Part shown: piece by piece, positions 22,568 to 33,900 of the stretch | Numbering within the stretch: position 1 is the stretch's first letter | How the letters are laid out: each line of letters begins with the position of its first letter | From: Thelephora terrestris | Lineage: Eukaryota > Basidiomycota > Agaricomycetes > Thelephorales > Thelephoraceae | Direction of reading: 5' to 3' | Length of the DNA stretch: 64,000 nucleotides | Assembly (NCBI GenBank): GCA_015956445.1 | Contig: WIUZ02000008.1 | Span: 868,001 to 932,000, forward strand | Translations under genes and position numbers: made by a program | The notes under the pieces: generated by a model | Told to the model about the DNA's origin: nothing | Seen by the model: the letters and a program-made list of their open reading frames with translations, nothing else | Database searches by the model: none

Positions 22568-24179
22568 AGGCAGTGTCAGCGTGCTGAATTTTTAACCTCT
22601 TTTTAAACCATTTTCACACCCAACTTTCGCCCACTTTCTTTATCTATACCCCTTTCTTATCTTATCACTTCCCTTATCACGACTCACACGCCATCAAGAG
22701 ACGCAGACAAAGGCACAGATGACATTACACACGGACGCGCACACGACAAACAGACAACGGAGTTGAATCCGCCCGGACTCTATGGACGAGGACTAAGGAG
22801 TACAAACCCTAGTTGTCAAGACCTGGTCTGCCAGTACTCCTCAGCACTGGCAATCTCCTCCTCCGTCCCCTCCGAGACATTCTCGTCGATTTCCTCGTCG
22901 ACCATCTCGACGACCCGAGCCTCCTCCAGACGATGAGCTGCGACCAGCTGAACCTCGGCGCGAAGGCGGTTCCTCGCTGAATCGACCGTAGTCTGATCCA
23001 GAGTCCTCTGGACTGACCAGCCCTCCACTCTCTCGGTCAGTTGAGTCACCAGGCGAACGGCCTCCGCTGCACGCTGGACCGACAAGAGCGTAAGGTTCGT
23101 CAATCCGTTCACGTCGACGGACTCCACCGGAATCAACTCGCCGCGATCCACGCGACACTGCAACATCGTTGCGTCGGAATAGGACGGTGGACTCAATGTC
23201 TCCACCCTGGCGGACAGCGTCTGGATTACTGGGCCGCATGCGATGGGCTGGACGAAGCGCCCCACAATAAGGAACCCATCGACGAGCACGGATAGAACGT
23301 TGCCCACGCACCGGCGAGATCGACGGAGGCGGAACCGGAACGGCCACCTCGTTCTCCCCCGCATACTCCAACTCCGGAGAACTACTAACCGGGTTGACGG
23401 CAGTCTCTTCGGACGTCTCGCGGACGACCTCCTCTCCGCCGTCAGTATGCGCGGGTGTGCGGTACGACCCATCGGAAGCTAAAAAGGGATGTCAGTGGAC
23501 AAGACAAATATGTCAACCGACATCCCACCTATGGGAGAAGCCATCCGATCAGGAATCGACTCGTCGCCGGACTCGTCGCGAACCGCAGCCACCGAACGAG
23601 TGCGGCAATGGCACAACCGCTCGCTCATGGACTCGACCCGAGCACCCAGCAACGGCAAGGCGTCGTCCAACGTATCGACCTAGAAGTGGCGTGAGCTCTC
23701 TTGGATGAAGACCAGGAGAAGTCGCACCAACCTTAGTGTCGAGCTCATTCAGAGCCCTTCGGTGACGATTCAGCCGTCGGTCGACCTCGATCAGGTCCCG
23801 CTGAATGGTGTCGTCCCGTTCCTTCAATGACTCCACCAATCGATTGTGTTCCTCGCGCATCGCTAGCATCTCACTCTCGAACGTCACGCGGAGTGTATCG
23901 TTCATCAGAAGAAGTGTTTTCTTCATGTCCAACAATAGCTGCAGCTGAGAAAATATATTTCTCCTAGTTAACAAGCTACCTCAGAAATAAATTTCTTCCA
24001 GTTAAGCCTAAGATTTACATTTGTTATCTTGTGGCATGCCACAATTGTAAATGTGCAATCCCAACCCAACCTATAGCCCATCGTCTCGGTCCAGTGACTG
24101 AGGTGGATCCGTTGTTTTGGAGAGGGTAGTTCCAAATTGGGCTGGTGCCGACAGTATGGGTCTGCTGAGCATTGGGGGC

Positions 24180-24780
24180 TGCTTACATAATAATTGATGG
24201 CTTATATAAGGAGGTCATGTGACTTACCAAAAAGGAGATTTTTGATGGCTTACATAAGCAGATCACATGACTGAAAAAAGTGGATGTTGCTTATATAATC
24301 AGATCATGTGACTGTCCAAAAAGGGAAAGTTTTGATGGCTTACATAAGCAACTCAAAAATGATTTTGGCATTGAATTTCCTTTTTGGGAAATTCTGATGG
24401 CTGACATAAGCAGGTCATGTGACTGAAAAAAGTGGGTATTGCTTATGTAATCAGGTCATGTGATTGACCAAAAAAGGAAAGTTTTGATGGCTTACATAAG
24501 CGTCTCAAAAATGCTTTTGGAGGGGTCTTTCCTAAAAAGGAAATTCCTTTTTAGGATATATTTGATGGATTACCAAAAAAGGAAAGTTTTGATGGCTTAC
24601 ATAAGCAGCACAAAAATGCTTTTGGCAAAAATTACCAAAAAGGGAAATTTCCTTTTTAGGAAAGACTTTCCAAAAAAGGAAATTTTGATGGCTTACATAA
24701 GCAACTCAAAATTGCTTTTCGAAAAAATTACCAAAAAAGGAAATTTCCTAAAAAGGAAATTTTATGCTAAAAAGCTCGGA
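24180..24780. repeat. GATGGCTTACATAAGC motif array, left arm of TE2
   Basis: About seven spaced copies of GATGGCTTACATAAGC (some TATATAAG or TGACATAAG), alternating with GTCATGTGAC-type palindromes and self-complementary AAAAGGAAATTTCCTTTT blocks. Mirrored at about 27240-27810. Confidence 0.9.
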
Positions 24781-25135
24781 AAAATCCCAAAAAATAACAA
24801 GAAAATTCCCACAGGTCTAGAAAGTGCCCAAAATGGTCAATTAATTCCCAAAATATCGAAAAAATGGTTTTTCTGGCTGGATAAATCCGGAAAAATTCCG
24901 AAAAAATTACCAAAAATTCCAGAATATGTATAAATATTTTATAAAAATTATTCTATCTTTTTTAGTCCATTAAATAGCCCACAATTTCGATATTAATGTA
25001 TTTTCTGCCCCTAAAAATTCCCAAAAAATAAATGAAAGTTGAAAAATAAAAATAAATTTATAGTCTTCATTATATCATAAAGTACAGACCTGTTTGTGGT
25101 CATAATCTACCCCCAAAACCAGTCATAGAATTAAC

Positions 25136-25440
25136 CTAACCTAACCCTAACCCTAAACCTAAACCTAAACCTGCCCTAAACCTAACCTAACCTAACCCAA
25201 CCTAAACCTAACCTAACCTAACCTGACCTAACCTAAATCTGCCCTAAACCTAACCTGCCCTAAACCTAACCTGCCCTAAACCTAACCTGCCCTAAACCTA
25301 ACCTAACCTAACCTAACCTAACCTAACCTAACCTAACATAACACAACCCTGAACCTAAACCTAACCTAAACCTAAACATAAACCTAAACCTAACCTAAAC
25401 CTGACCTAGCACAAAGCCTAAATCTAAACCTAACCTGGCC
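25136..25440. repeat. CCTAA/CCTAAA telomere-like array, left arm of TE2
   Basis: Long run of CCTAACCTAA and CCTAAACCTGCC units, followed by TTATC repeats to about 25500. Mirrored at about 26475-26880. Confidence 0.9.
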
Positions 25441-26474
25441 TTATCTTATCTTATCTTATTTTATCTTATCTTATCTTATCATGTCTTATCTTATCATGTC
25501 TTACCCAACCTAAACCTAACCTAACCTAACCCAGCCTAGCCTAACATGACATAGTCCACTCAAATTAGTCCACCACAGATCACCCAACCTAACCTGAAGT
25601 GGCCCACCTGACCAGTCTGAGGCAACTTGATTTGATCTTATCTAATCAGCTGCTATCTTATCTAACCTTAATTCATATACCCTAGCTAACCAACATCTAA
25701 CCCAATCTCACCTGGCTCACCAGCACATAACTGGGCTACAGAAACGCACTGCGAGCTGCACCATCCATATCCTATGTCCAATCGTCACTCAAGCACAAAA
25801 ACTGTGGTGGACCTACAAGTCAGTGGACCCATAAGCCCACAGGCCCACAGCTATAGACTGCTCACTCAGTGTTGACATTTGTTATCCAACCTCATCCACA
25901 TACCACCCTCACCCTGCAGTCTGTACCAGACTGCAACTTCATCACTACTGAAATTCAACCACCTGGCTGAACTTGCAAGCCAGATTGATATAGACTACCA
26001 GTTATGCATCCATGGATTTGTAGGCCTGAGAGTACATGAGTTCAGCCAGGTGGTTGAACTTGAGTTGTGGTGAGGTTGTAGTCTGGCACAGAACACAGGG
26101 TGAGGGTGGCATGTGGATGAGGTTGGATAACAAATGTCAACACTGAGTGAGCAGTCTATAGCTGTGGGCCTGTGGGCTTATGGGTCCACTGACTTGTAGG
26201 TCCACCACAGTTTTTGTGCTTGAGTGACGATTGGACATAGGATATGGATGGTGCAGCTCGCAGTGCGTTTCTGTAGCCCAGTTATGTGCTGGTGAGCCAG
26301 GTGAGATTGGGTTAGATGTTGGTTAGCTAGGGTATATGAATTAAGGTTAGATAAGATAGCAGCTGATTAGATAAGATCAAATCAAGTTGCATCAGGCTAG
26401 GTCAGGTGGACCACTTTAGGTTAGGTTGAGTGATCTGTGGTGGACTAATTTGAGTGGACTATGTCATGTTAGGC

Positions 26475-27810
26475 TAGGCTGGGTTAGGTTAGGTTAGGTT
26501 TAGGTTGGGTAAGACATGATAAGATAAGACATGATAAGATAAGATAAGATAAAATAAGATAAGATAAGATAAGGCCAGGTTAGGTTTAGATTTAGGCTTT
26601 GTGCTAGGTCAGGTTTAGGTTAGGTTTAGGTTTATGTTTAGGTTTAGGTTAGGTTTAGGTTCAGGGTTGTGTTATGTTAGGTTAGGTTAGGTTAGGTTAG
26701 GTTAGGTTAGGTTAGGTTTAGGGCAGGTTAGGTTTAGGGCAGGTTAGGTTTAGGGCAGGTTAGGTTTAGGGCAGATTTAGGTTAGGTCAGGTTAGGTTAG
26801 GTTAGGTTTAGGTTGGGTTAGGTTAGGTTAGGTTTAGGGCAGGTTTAGGTTTAGGTTTAGGGTTAGGGTTAGGTTAGGTTAATTCTATGACTGGTTTTGG
26901 GGGTAGATTATGACCACAAACAGGTCTGTACTTTATGATATAATGAAGACTATAAATTTATTTTTATTTTTCAACTTTCATTTATTTTTTGGGAATTTTT
27001 AGGGGCAGAAAATACATTAATATCGAAATTGTGGGCTATTTAATGGACTAAAAAAGATAGAATAATTTTTATAAAATATTTATACATATTCTGGAATTTT
27101 TGGTAATTTTTTCGGAATTTTTCCGGATTTATCCAGCCAGAAAAACCATTTTTTCGATATTTTGGGAATTAATTGACCATTTTGGGCACTTTCTAGACCT
27201 GTGGGAATTTTCTTGTTATTTTTTGGGATTTTTCCGAGCTTTTTAGCATAAAATTTCCTTTTTAGGAAATTTCCTTTTTGGTAATTTTTTCGAAAAGCAA
27301 TTTTGAGTTGCTTATGTAAGCCATCAAAATTTCCTTTTTTGGAAAGTCTTTCCTAAAAAGGAAATTTCCCTTTTTGGTAATTTTTGCCAAAAGCATTTTT
27401 GTGCTGCTTATGTAAGCCATCAAAACTTTCCTTTTTTGGTAATCCATCAAATATATCCTAAAAAGGAATTTCCTTTTTAGGAAAGACCCCTCCAAAAGCA
27501 TTTTTGAGACGCTTATGTAAGCCATCAAAACTTTCCTTTTTGGTCAATCACATGACCTGATTACATAAGCAATACCCACTTTTTTCAGTCACATGACCTG
27601 CTTATGTCAGCCATCAGAATTTCCCAAAAAGGAAATTCAATGCCAAAATCATTTTTGAGTTGCTTATGTAAGCCATCAAAACTTTCCCTTTTTGGACAGT
27701 CACATGATCTGATTATATAAGCAACATCCACTTTTTTCAGTCATGTGATCTGCTTATGTAAGCCATCAAAAATCTCCTTTTTGGTAAGTCACATGACCTC
27801 CTTATATAAG
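26475..27810. repeat. Mirrored arrays, right arm of TE2
   Basis: Inverse counterparts of the TTATC, CCTAA and GATGGCTTACATAAGC arrays of the left arm. Confidence 0.9.
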
Positions 27811-28686
27811 CCATCAATTATTATGTAAGCAGCCCCCAATGCTCAGCAGACCCATACTGTCGGCACCAGCCCAATTTGGAACTACCCTCTCCAAAACAAC
27901 GGATCCACCTCAGTCACTGGACCGAGACGATGGGCTATAGGTTGGGTTGGGATTGCACATTTACAATTGTGGCATGCCACAAGATAACAAATGTAAATCT
28001 TAGGCTTAACTGGAGAAATATATTTTCTCAGCTGCAGCTGCTGATGTCCAACGCCTCTGAGTACATCCTACGGGCGTCGTCCTTCGCTTCCTTCACCTCG
28101 CGCTTCAGTCGCTCATTCTACAGCCAATCAGTGTTATCCCACAAGCGGGATGCACAGATCGACTCACCGCTTTCTGTTCCGTCCGCAGAAGGAACCAAAG
28201 GCGGTGACCAACAGCAGCTGTGTAGTGTTGGGAACGAGTCGCCCCCGGCCACCTTCCTTCGCCATTCCCCAAGTCGTAGATCCCCATTCGCAGGAGCCCC
28301 CACAACGACGAAGCCACCGGAGTCTCATACGGCATGCGTAACTCGGTGTTGAACGTTACCCCTCGCATCGACTCTTGCAGCTTGTGGTCGATCAAGTTGT
28401 GATACCACAACTCGTCGTCCATGGTCAGATAGCTGGGAGGCTTGACGATCGTCGCCTCCAGTTGTCGAGCATCCACCTTGTCGGCCGTTGCGAAGATCTG
28501 CAAATGCGATGTCAGTTGTTGCCAGCAAAACGGCGACACGTGACGTCGCACCTCGCGATAGCTGGGGTACGCCACATTGGCGTTGGGCAGGAAGTAACTC
28601 TTGTTCTGTACGGACCGAGGATCCGCAGACTCGATGGTAGCAGTGCTGTTCTCAGCACGGAAGACACGGTCGGAAATCATGGGCAT

Positions 28687-29602
28687 GATGAATGGTTGGT
28701 TGGTGGAAGTGTTGGTTTGGAAGAAGGGAGTTTGATGGACCCAACGGCCGGTTCGCGCTACGCTTTATCCGACCATCGACAGCGCTCACGTCCTATTTGC
28801 CATTGGATCGGACCATCGTTTCACCGGTCCAAACTCCCCATACATTCGTCCTCAACATTCAAGCCCCACTCAGTCTTTCGTTGTCCCGTTCGGACGAGCT
28901 GACGCGTCGTCCTCTTATTGGTCAGTCTTCACATGTGATATTATCCTTTGTCATTCCTTTCCCACACGACGTCATGACCCCTTTCTTATTCTCTCATGAA
29001 CCCCGACCCATTAGTCATTCCTTTATTATTTCTATTCTATAACCCGGGCCGCTTACTGTTCTAGCTTACTCTCGGCCCTTCTCTGCTCTGAGTTATTATT
29101 AGATAGGGTTATCTATGTCCCGGCCGCTCCCCTATATAGGTACCAGTAGAGTAGCTGAGGACTCCCCATCTTTGATATCTCGGGAAGTCCTCTTCTCCTT
29201 GCAGCATCGGTGTATTTGCTGTAGGCCACTGAAGAGCTTATCGAGTAACTCTCTGAACACGTTCGCTCTCCTCTCTCTCTCAGCCTTGCGTTAAGAATCG
29301 GCGAACGCGCTTACGAAAAGGAGTTCCTCGCCGCTCTCTTAATCAAGCACCAGTTTGAGGCGCCATCCTCGGGCTCTTGTATCCGCCCTCAGAAGACGAT
29401 AGGGGTTTACCTGATAGAGGCTCGGCACTCCTGCTGTGAATTCGGACAACCTACCGGAGAACGCTCATCCATCGTGTTTGGACCACGTAGACTTTGGGTG
29501 GATATAGGGAAGTCGTTCCCCCTTTGCCCCATTGTTTCTTGTTGGTTGGAGTTGCGACTCACCAACAGCACTGGTACCTGAAGGGCGAAGAGTGGCCCTG
29601 AC
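28687..29602. promoter_or_regulatory. Upstream region of the coiled-coil gene with promoter-like words
   Basis: No coding frame. On the minus strand CCAAT lies at 28917-28921, about 230 bp upstream of the coiled-coil ATG. On the plus strand CCCTATATAGG lies at about 29129-29139, followed by pyrimidine-rich runs. That pattern also resembles an LTR promoter, so a solo LTR fragment is possible but its ends are not visible. Confidence 0.3.
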
Positions 29603-29610
29603 AGGCAGTG

Positions 29611-30408
29611 CTTTGAACGTAAACAAAGGTGTGATGGAGGGCGGAAATCGATGATATCCCATGGATGGTTCACAAACGAGTGACTCGGGAAGGGGTATGT
29701 CTCCCAAATCGTGCCTGGTGTCCACTGAATTAAAACACCAGAACATGGAAGAGACGTGGCCTCATGGGGCCGAGGCGAATATAGGATGATTGTTGAAGAT
29801 GGAAGGCCATCAGACGGCGGGTCGACAGAAATGGCAGGATTCGTGCCGACGCAACCCGCGGCGACAGTCGGTTGGACAGAAGTGGGCGGACGAGTGTTGA
29901 CGTCTGATCCAGCATCAAAAAATGATGAGGTGAGAGGGGAAGTTGGTGAATTCGTTGGACTGGGGGTAGGGGAGAGAGACGGATGGAGGGGACCTCCAAT
30001 GATAAGAGGAGAAAGAGAGGCAGATCGATGCCTTCCACTTGATGCCGTGGTCATTGAGGGCACAGCTGAGAGCAGCGTTGTCTGCCCTGACAATCTGGAT
30101 GCAGATTTGAGGTTTTTCTTGTGGCAGGATGCGACGTGCAGGTCATAAGAGTGGAGAGAACCGTTCCTGCCGAGTCCAATAACCTTCGAGCAGATCTCGC
30201 AAGGACGACCATGTCCCATCGTGCCATCCCGCAGAAGTTTAGGAACGACGGGGTAGGATACCACAGAGGGGTTCGTGTTGAAAACCGAGACATGGATTCC
30301 TGACGACGAGCCATTAGAAGGGTCAATACGACTGGAGGACATTGTGGTAGGTCTGATAGGAATGGGTGAACCTGAGTCTTTTATCCGAATTTCCACCACA
30401 CAGAGCAT
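29611..30408 (-). CDS. N-terminal part of the transposase-like gene
   Basis: Open frame with candidate starts at 30408 (MLCVVEIRIKDSG) and 30342 (MSSSRIDPSNGSS). It carries a Cys/His cluster CEICSKVIGLGRNG...HVASCHKK, a probable BED- or C2HC-type DNA-binding finger, then a long Ser/Pro/Thr-rich linker. After that comes GVLIQWTPGTIWETYPF and a C-terminal LCLRSKHC, the conserved N-terminal block of the mushroom family described for 15149-18909. The block breaks at the AGGCAGTG octamer and the frame resumes on the other side of the 7-kb insert. Beyond 29611 the frame runs on into unrelated insert sequence to 29407. Confidence 0.6.
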
Positions 30409-30556
30409 GTCACCTAGTCCACCTGGCAATGGAAACACGAGTTCGTTGACCAAGAGTGAAGTATCCGATGGACGGGATGATAAGGAAGCGAGGAGTTAGA
30501 GGTAAAGAAGGGGACGAACCACCCTTCCGTTTTAGGCAATGCGGGTTTCACCGCTT

Positions 30557-30910
30557 TGTTGAGCAGGTAGAGCATAATACTATACTACTACATGGATACT
30601 CTAATCCTTACCTGAAGGGGAGAGGTTTATAGTTGCTAGTGGGGGAGAGAGAGAGAGAAGCGATTGATTGATCTATCTACACATGAGGGGTATATATATC
30701 TATCTACTCTATTAACGTCACAACTGTATAGTGTGACTGATGCAGGGTCCGTGCGGCGGCTTAAGGCACGCGCGCGTCATACCGATCGATCGGGTCACTG
30801 ATGTGACACCGTCCCTTCGGGTCGCTTATTCAGCACTCCCCGGCATCGGCTCTCGCATGAAGCGGTGGAGCCGGTTGACCCGTTGCCGGGCACAGACCTC
30901 CGGTTCAACA
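30557..30910 (-). repeat. Copia 3' LTR
   Basis: 354 bp, TGTTGAG...TTCAACA. It matches 36278-36631 almost perfectly and includes a TATATATATC box and a GA-rich tract. Confidence 0.95.
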
Positions 30911-30986
30911 CTCCCCCTTACTAAGTACAACTCCCTGTATAACTTCATTGGTGGGAATTGGACTGTAGTAAGTTGGAGGTATGTGT

Positions 30987-33900
30987 TCAGAAGAATTCAA
31001 GGCCTAGGGCATCTCTGAATTTCTTGAGTTTGACGACCCCAAGGTTCTTTGTCAGGAGATCTGCGGGATTGTCATCCCCGGGAATGAAATACACTACCAC
31101 GCGTCCATCATTGATGACCTCGCGGATATAATGGTAGCGGATATCGATATGTTTCGACCTCTTTTCAGTAACCGGGTTTGAGGCGATAAAGATCGAACCT
31201 TGGTTATCTCCGCAGATTGGGATGGCTTTAAGGTCATAGCCGAGCTCCCCCAGAAGGGTATGCATCCAGACTACTTGGCGGCTACAATCAGAGAGCGCCA
31301 TGTATTCAGCCTCAGTGGACGACAGCGCAATGGTTTTCTGCGCTCTTGAGGTCCATGAGATGAGCCCTTTTGCCATCCGGACAAAGTATCCACTTTGGGA
31401 TCGTCTCTGAGTGGGGTCCGAAGCCCAGTCTGAGTCGGTACAGGCTGAGATACCTTCCCGTGAGTCTCCGTCGTATGTTAATCGGTATTTTGAAGTCCCG
31501 ATTAAGTAGCGGCAGATATACAGCGCTTTTTCAACGTGCTCTTTCGACGGGTTTGCAGCATATTGCGCAAGTTTAGTGACCGCGAAGGCAATATCTGGTC
31601 GGGTACCTAGCATGAGGTATAGTAAGGAACCAATTATGGTTTGGAACCTGCTTCGTCTTTCCGGGCATGCTACCTCTGTTGACGGAGTCGGTACATACCC
31701 GGCCGGGAGAGGGGTTGCTGCAACCTTTGCGTTTTGCATTCCACATCGCTCAAGGACCGTTTGGAGGTAAGCGCACTGATCTATAGAGATCTTGCTGCCA
31801 TGTCTGGTGATCCTCATACGTAGGAAGTCGGTTAAGTCTCCTAAATCCCTGGTTTCCCATACTTTCATAAATTCCCCCTTGAGCTGCTCTGTAAGCGCTG
31901 TGTGGGGGCCAGTAAAGATGGCGTCATCTACGTAGATTAACGCTATTACGAATCTTCCATCTTTATCTTGGTAAATGAAGATTCCGACATCTGAGCTCAA
32001 GGATTTGAATCCGAGCTTTTCCATGGACCGTTTCAGGGCTCGCCACCATGCGAGCCCGGCTTGTTTCAGTCCGTAGAGGGCACGCTTTAAGCGGAGAACA
32101 TGGGTCTCTTTTCCTGGAGCTACGAATCCCTCGGGTTGTTCCATGTATATTTCCTCGTCGAGTTCGCCGTATAGGTACGCATTTCGAACATCAAGTCCTT
32201 TAAGGACCCATCCTCCGAGGGCAGCCATTGCGAATATTAGGCGCACTGTCTCGAATCGGACAACGGGGGAGAACACGGCATCGTAGTCCATTCCCTCAAC
32301 CTGTGAGAAGCCTTTCGCTACTAAGCGGGCTTTCTTGCGACCATCTGGTTTCTGGTCGAATACCCAGCGGTTTTTGATAACCTTGCGGCCTCGAGGGCGC
32401 TCTACCAGGTCGTATACTTTGCGCCTGCGAAGAGCTTCCAACTCTTCGTTGCAGGCTGTCCTCCATTCCTCGAGTTCTGCCTGTGGTAGTGTGGCGATGT
32501 CTCGGTATTTCCATTCTTTTGGAGTTTTTTCGCCAGCGGTTGGTGAGACGGCTTTTGAAATTAAGAGGTTTTGGAGTTCTACTCCCCCTTCCCGGCATAG
32601 CCTAGCCAGAAGTGCGCCTGTGTCTTCTTCAGGGGTGGTAAACCCCGATGGCTCAATGGATTGTTCCACTTCATTTTCAGACTCTGACGCTTCTTCTATC
32701 TCTTCCTCAGCGGAGGATTCTCTCTCCGGAAGGGGCTGAGAGCTAGGTCCGGGAACTGGTATTGCTCCTGAACTTCGCCCACGCCTAGGTGCTACGGAGA
32801 AATCTCCAACAACCTTCTTCCAATCCTTCATACGCCGAGTAGACTTTATTATTTCTACCGGATGTTTACTTCCGTAAACATTGCCGGGCTTGGCCGGTAC
32901 TTTCCGCTCGCGCCCAGACTTCCGTTGTTTGATGGGTGACGGAGGCATGATTGGAGCGGGTGGTGCATCCTCAGGGTCAGAATCGGAGCTAGAGCTGGGA
33001 GTAGGTGACCTTGGCGGCTCCGGAGTGGGCGCTCTAGGTTGCACCGGTGTTTGTGACCGTGGTCCGGGCTCAATAGCACGTTCCTTGCCTTTTGAGGAAG
33101 GTTTGGGGGTAGGTTTAGGGCGCGCTGAGGGTGCTGCGTCATCTCCCTCTTGTCCTCCTGGAAGGGGACACTGGCAGTCACCGTCCTTGTGACAGTGATG
33201 ACTGGGTAGGGGTGGTGCAGTAGATTGCAGCCGTGTGTTACGCCGTGTACTGGCAGTTGGGCACTTAGGAAAATGCAACTCATCGAAGGTGGCTTGAGCA
33301 GCGGAGAAGATAATATTGTTAGGTCCGCGCATAAAGATCCATCCCTTTCCTCCTGGGTGGGTACCCAGGTAGGTCATCAACTCCGATCGGGGTGCGAGTT
33401 TGTTTATCCGTACTTCTTCCGGGATGAAGACGTAGGCTCCGCAGCCGAGAACTCGAAGATGATCAACCGAAGGCTTACTTCCATTTAATAGTTGGAATGG
33501 GGTCTGCCAATTTAGGCGACGGTTCGGCGTTCGGTTGTAAACGTGAGTTGCGTGATCAAGGGCGAATTCCCACCAAGACTGAGGGAGGCAAGCCTGCAAT
33601 CTCATGGATTCTGCTTTATCCATCAATGTTCGAATGATCCTTTCCGCGCGACCGTTTTGTTGGTGTGCATGCGGGATAGATTGGAGGATCTCAATCCCTT
33701 TTTCCTTGAGCATCGTTGTAAATGTTAGGGACGTGTATTCCCCCCCAGCATCGGACATCCATCGGCGTACTTTCTTCTGGTACTTGGTCTCAACCATGGC
33801 CAGGAAGTGCCTGGTAGCCACGAGTGCAGCGTCTTTAGTGCGCAAATTCATGGTCCAGGCGTGTGAGGTATAGTCGTCATAGAAGACGATTGAGTACTTG

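Larger units (their letters stand above)
23933..28043. mobile_element. TE2: 4.1-kb giant palindromic non-coding element
   Basis: Two arms of about 2.0 kb are inverted repeats meeting at about 25990, where CCACCTGGCTGAAC faces GTTCAGCCAGGTGG. Ends read CAATAGCTGCAGCTGAG and, inverted, CAGCAGCTGCAGCTGAG. ATGTCCAA flanks both ends (23925-23932 and 28044-28051), an 8-bp duplication, or 9 bp if the next C is counted. Each arm holds a subterminal GGCTGGTGCCGA block, about seven GATGGCTTACATAAGC-type motifs mixed with GTCATGTGAC and AAAAGGAAATTTCCTTTT words, an AT-rich stretch, CCTAA arrays, TTATC repeats, and a central unique region. The arms are nearly identical. The frames inside are read from the motif array and look spurious. 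Confidence 0.87.
22816..28686 (-). pseudogene. Unknown coiled-coil gene split by TE2
   Basis: Five exons can be read with canonical 36-64 nt introns. The N-terminal exon (about 28686-28170, MPMISDRVFRAEN) encodes a globular domain with SYFLPNANVAYPSYREV and LWYHNLIDHKLQESMRG. A charged coiled coil then starts NERLKREVKEAKDDARRMY and is broken at LD by TE2. It resumes as DMKKTLLLMNDTLRV and NRLVESLKERDDTIQRD (about 23932-23740), with a last exon ending EEYWQTRS at 22816. The exon frames are otherwise open, so the damage seems limited to the insertion. Family and function are not recognised. It could be a cargo gene of the surrounding insert. Transcription could be blocked or produce hairpin RNA across TE2. 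Confidence 0.65.
22576..29602. mobile_element. 7.0-kb insert with 8-bp flanking duplication, carrying a coiled-coil gene
   Basis: AGGCAGTG lies on both sides (22568-22575 and 29603-29610). The transposase-like reading frame breaks at exactly this octamer on each side, so the insert went into an exon. Its ends show only a weak inverted resemblance (TCAGCG and, inverted, TCAGGG), so class and exact ends are uncertain. It holds one minus-strand gene (28686-22816), itself split by TE2, and about 900 bp upstream with promoter-like words. Without TE2 it is about 2.9 kb. No transposase is seen inside, so it is probably non-autonomous with a cargo gene. Confidence 0.6.

Noticed and set aside
24460-24933. 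157-codon frame rich in MAYIS/KRKF in TE2 and its mirror at 27262-27528
   Set aside because: It is read from the GATGGCTTACATAAGC and AAAAGGAAATTTCC motif array, is mirrored in the other arm, and has no domain or codon pattern.
29756-30148. Plus-strand 130-codon frame
   Set aside because: Antisense to the Ser/Pro-rich linker of the transposase-like gene; no independent support.
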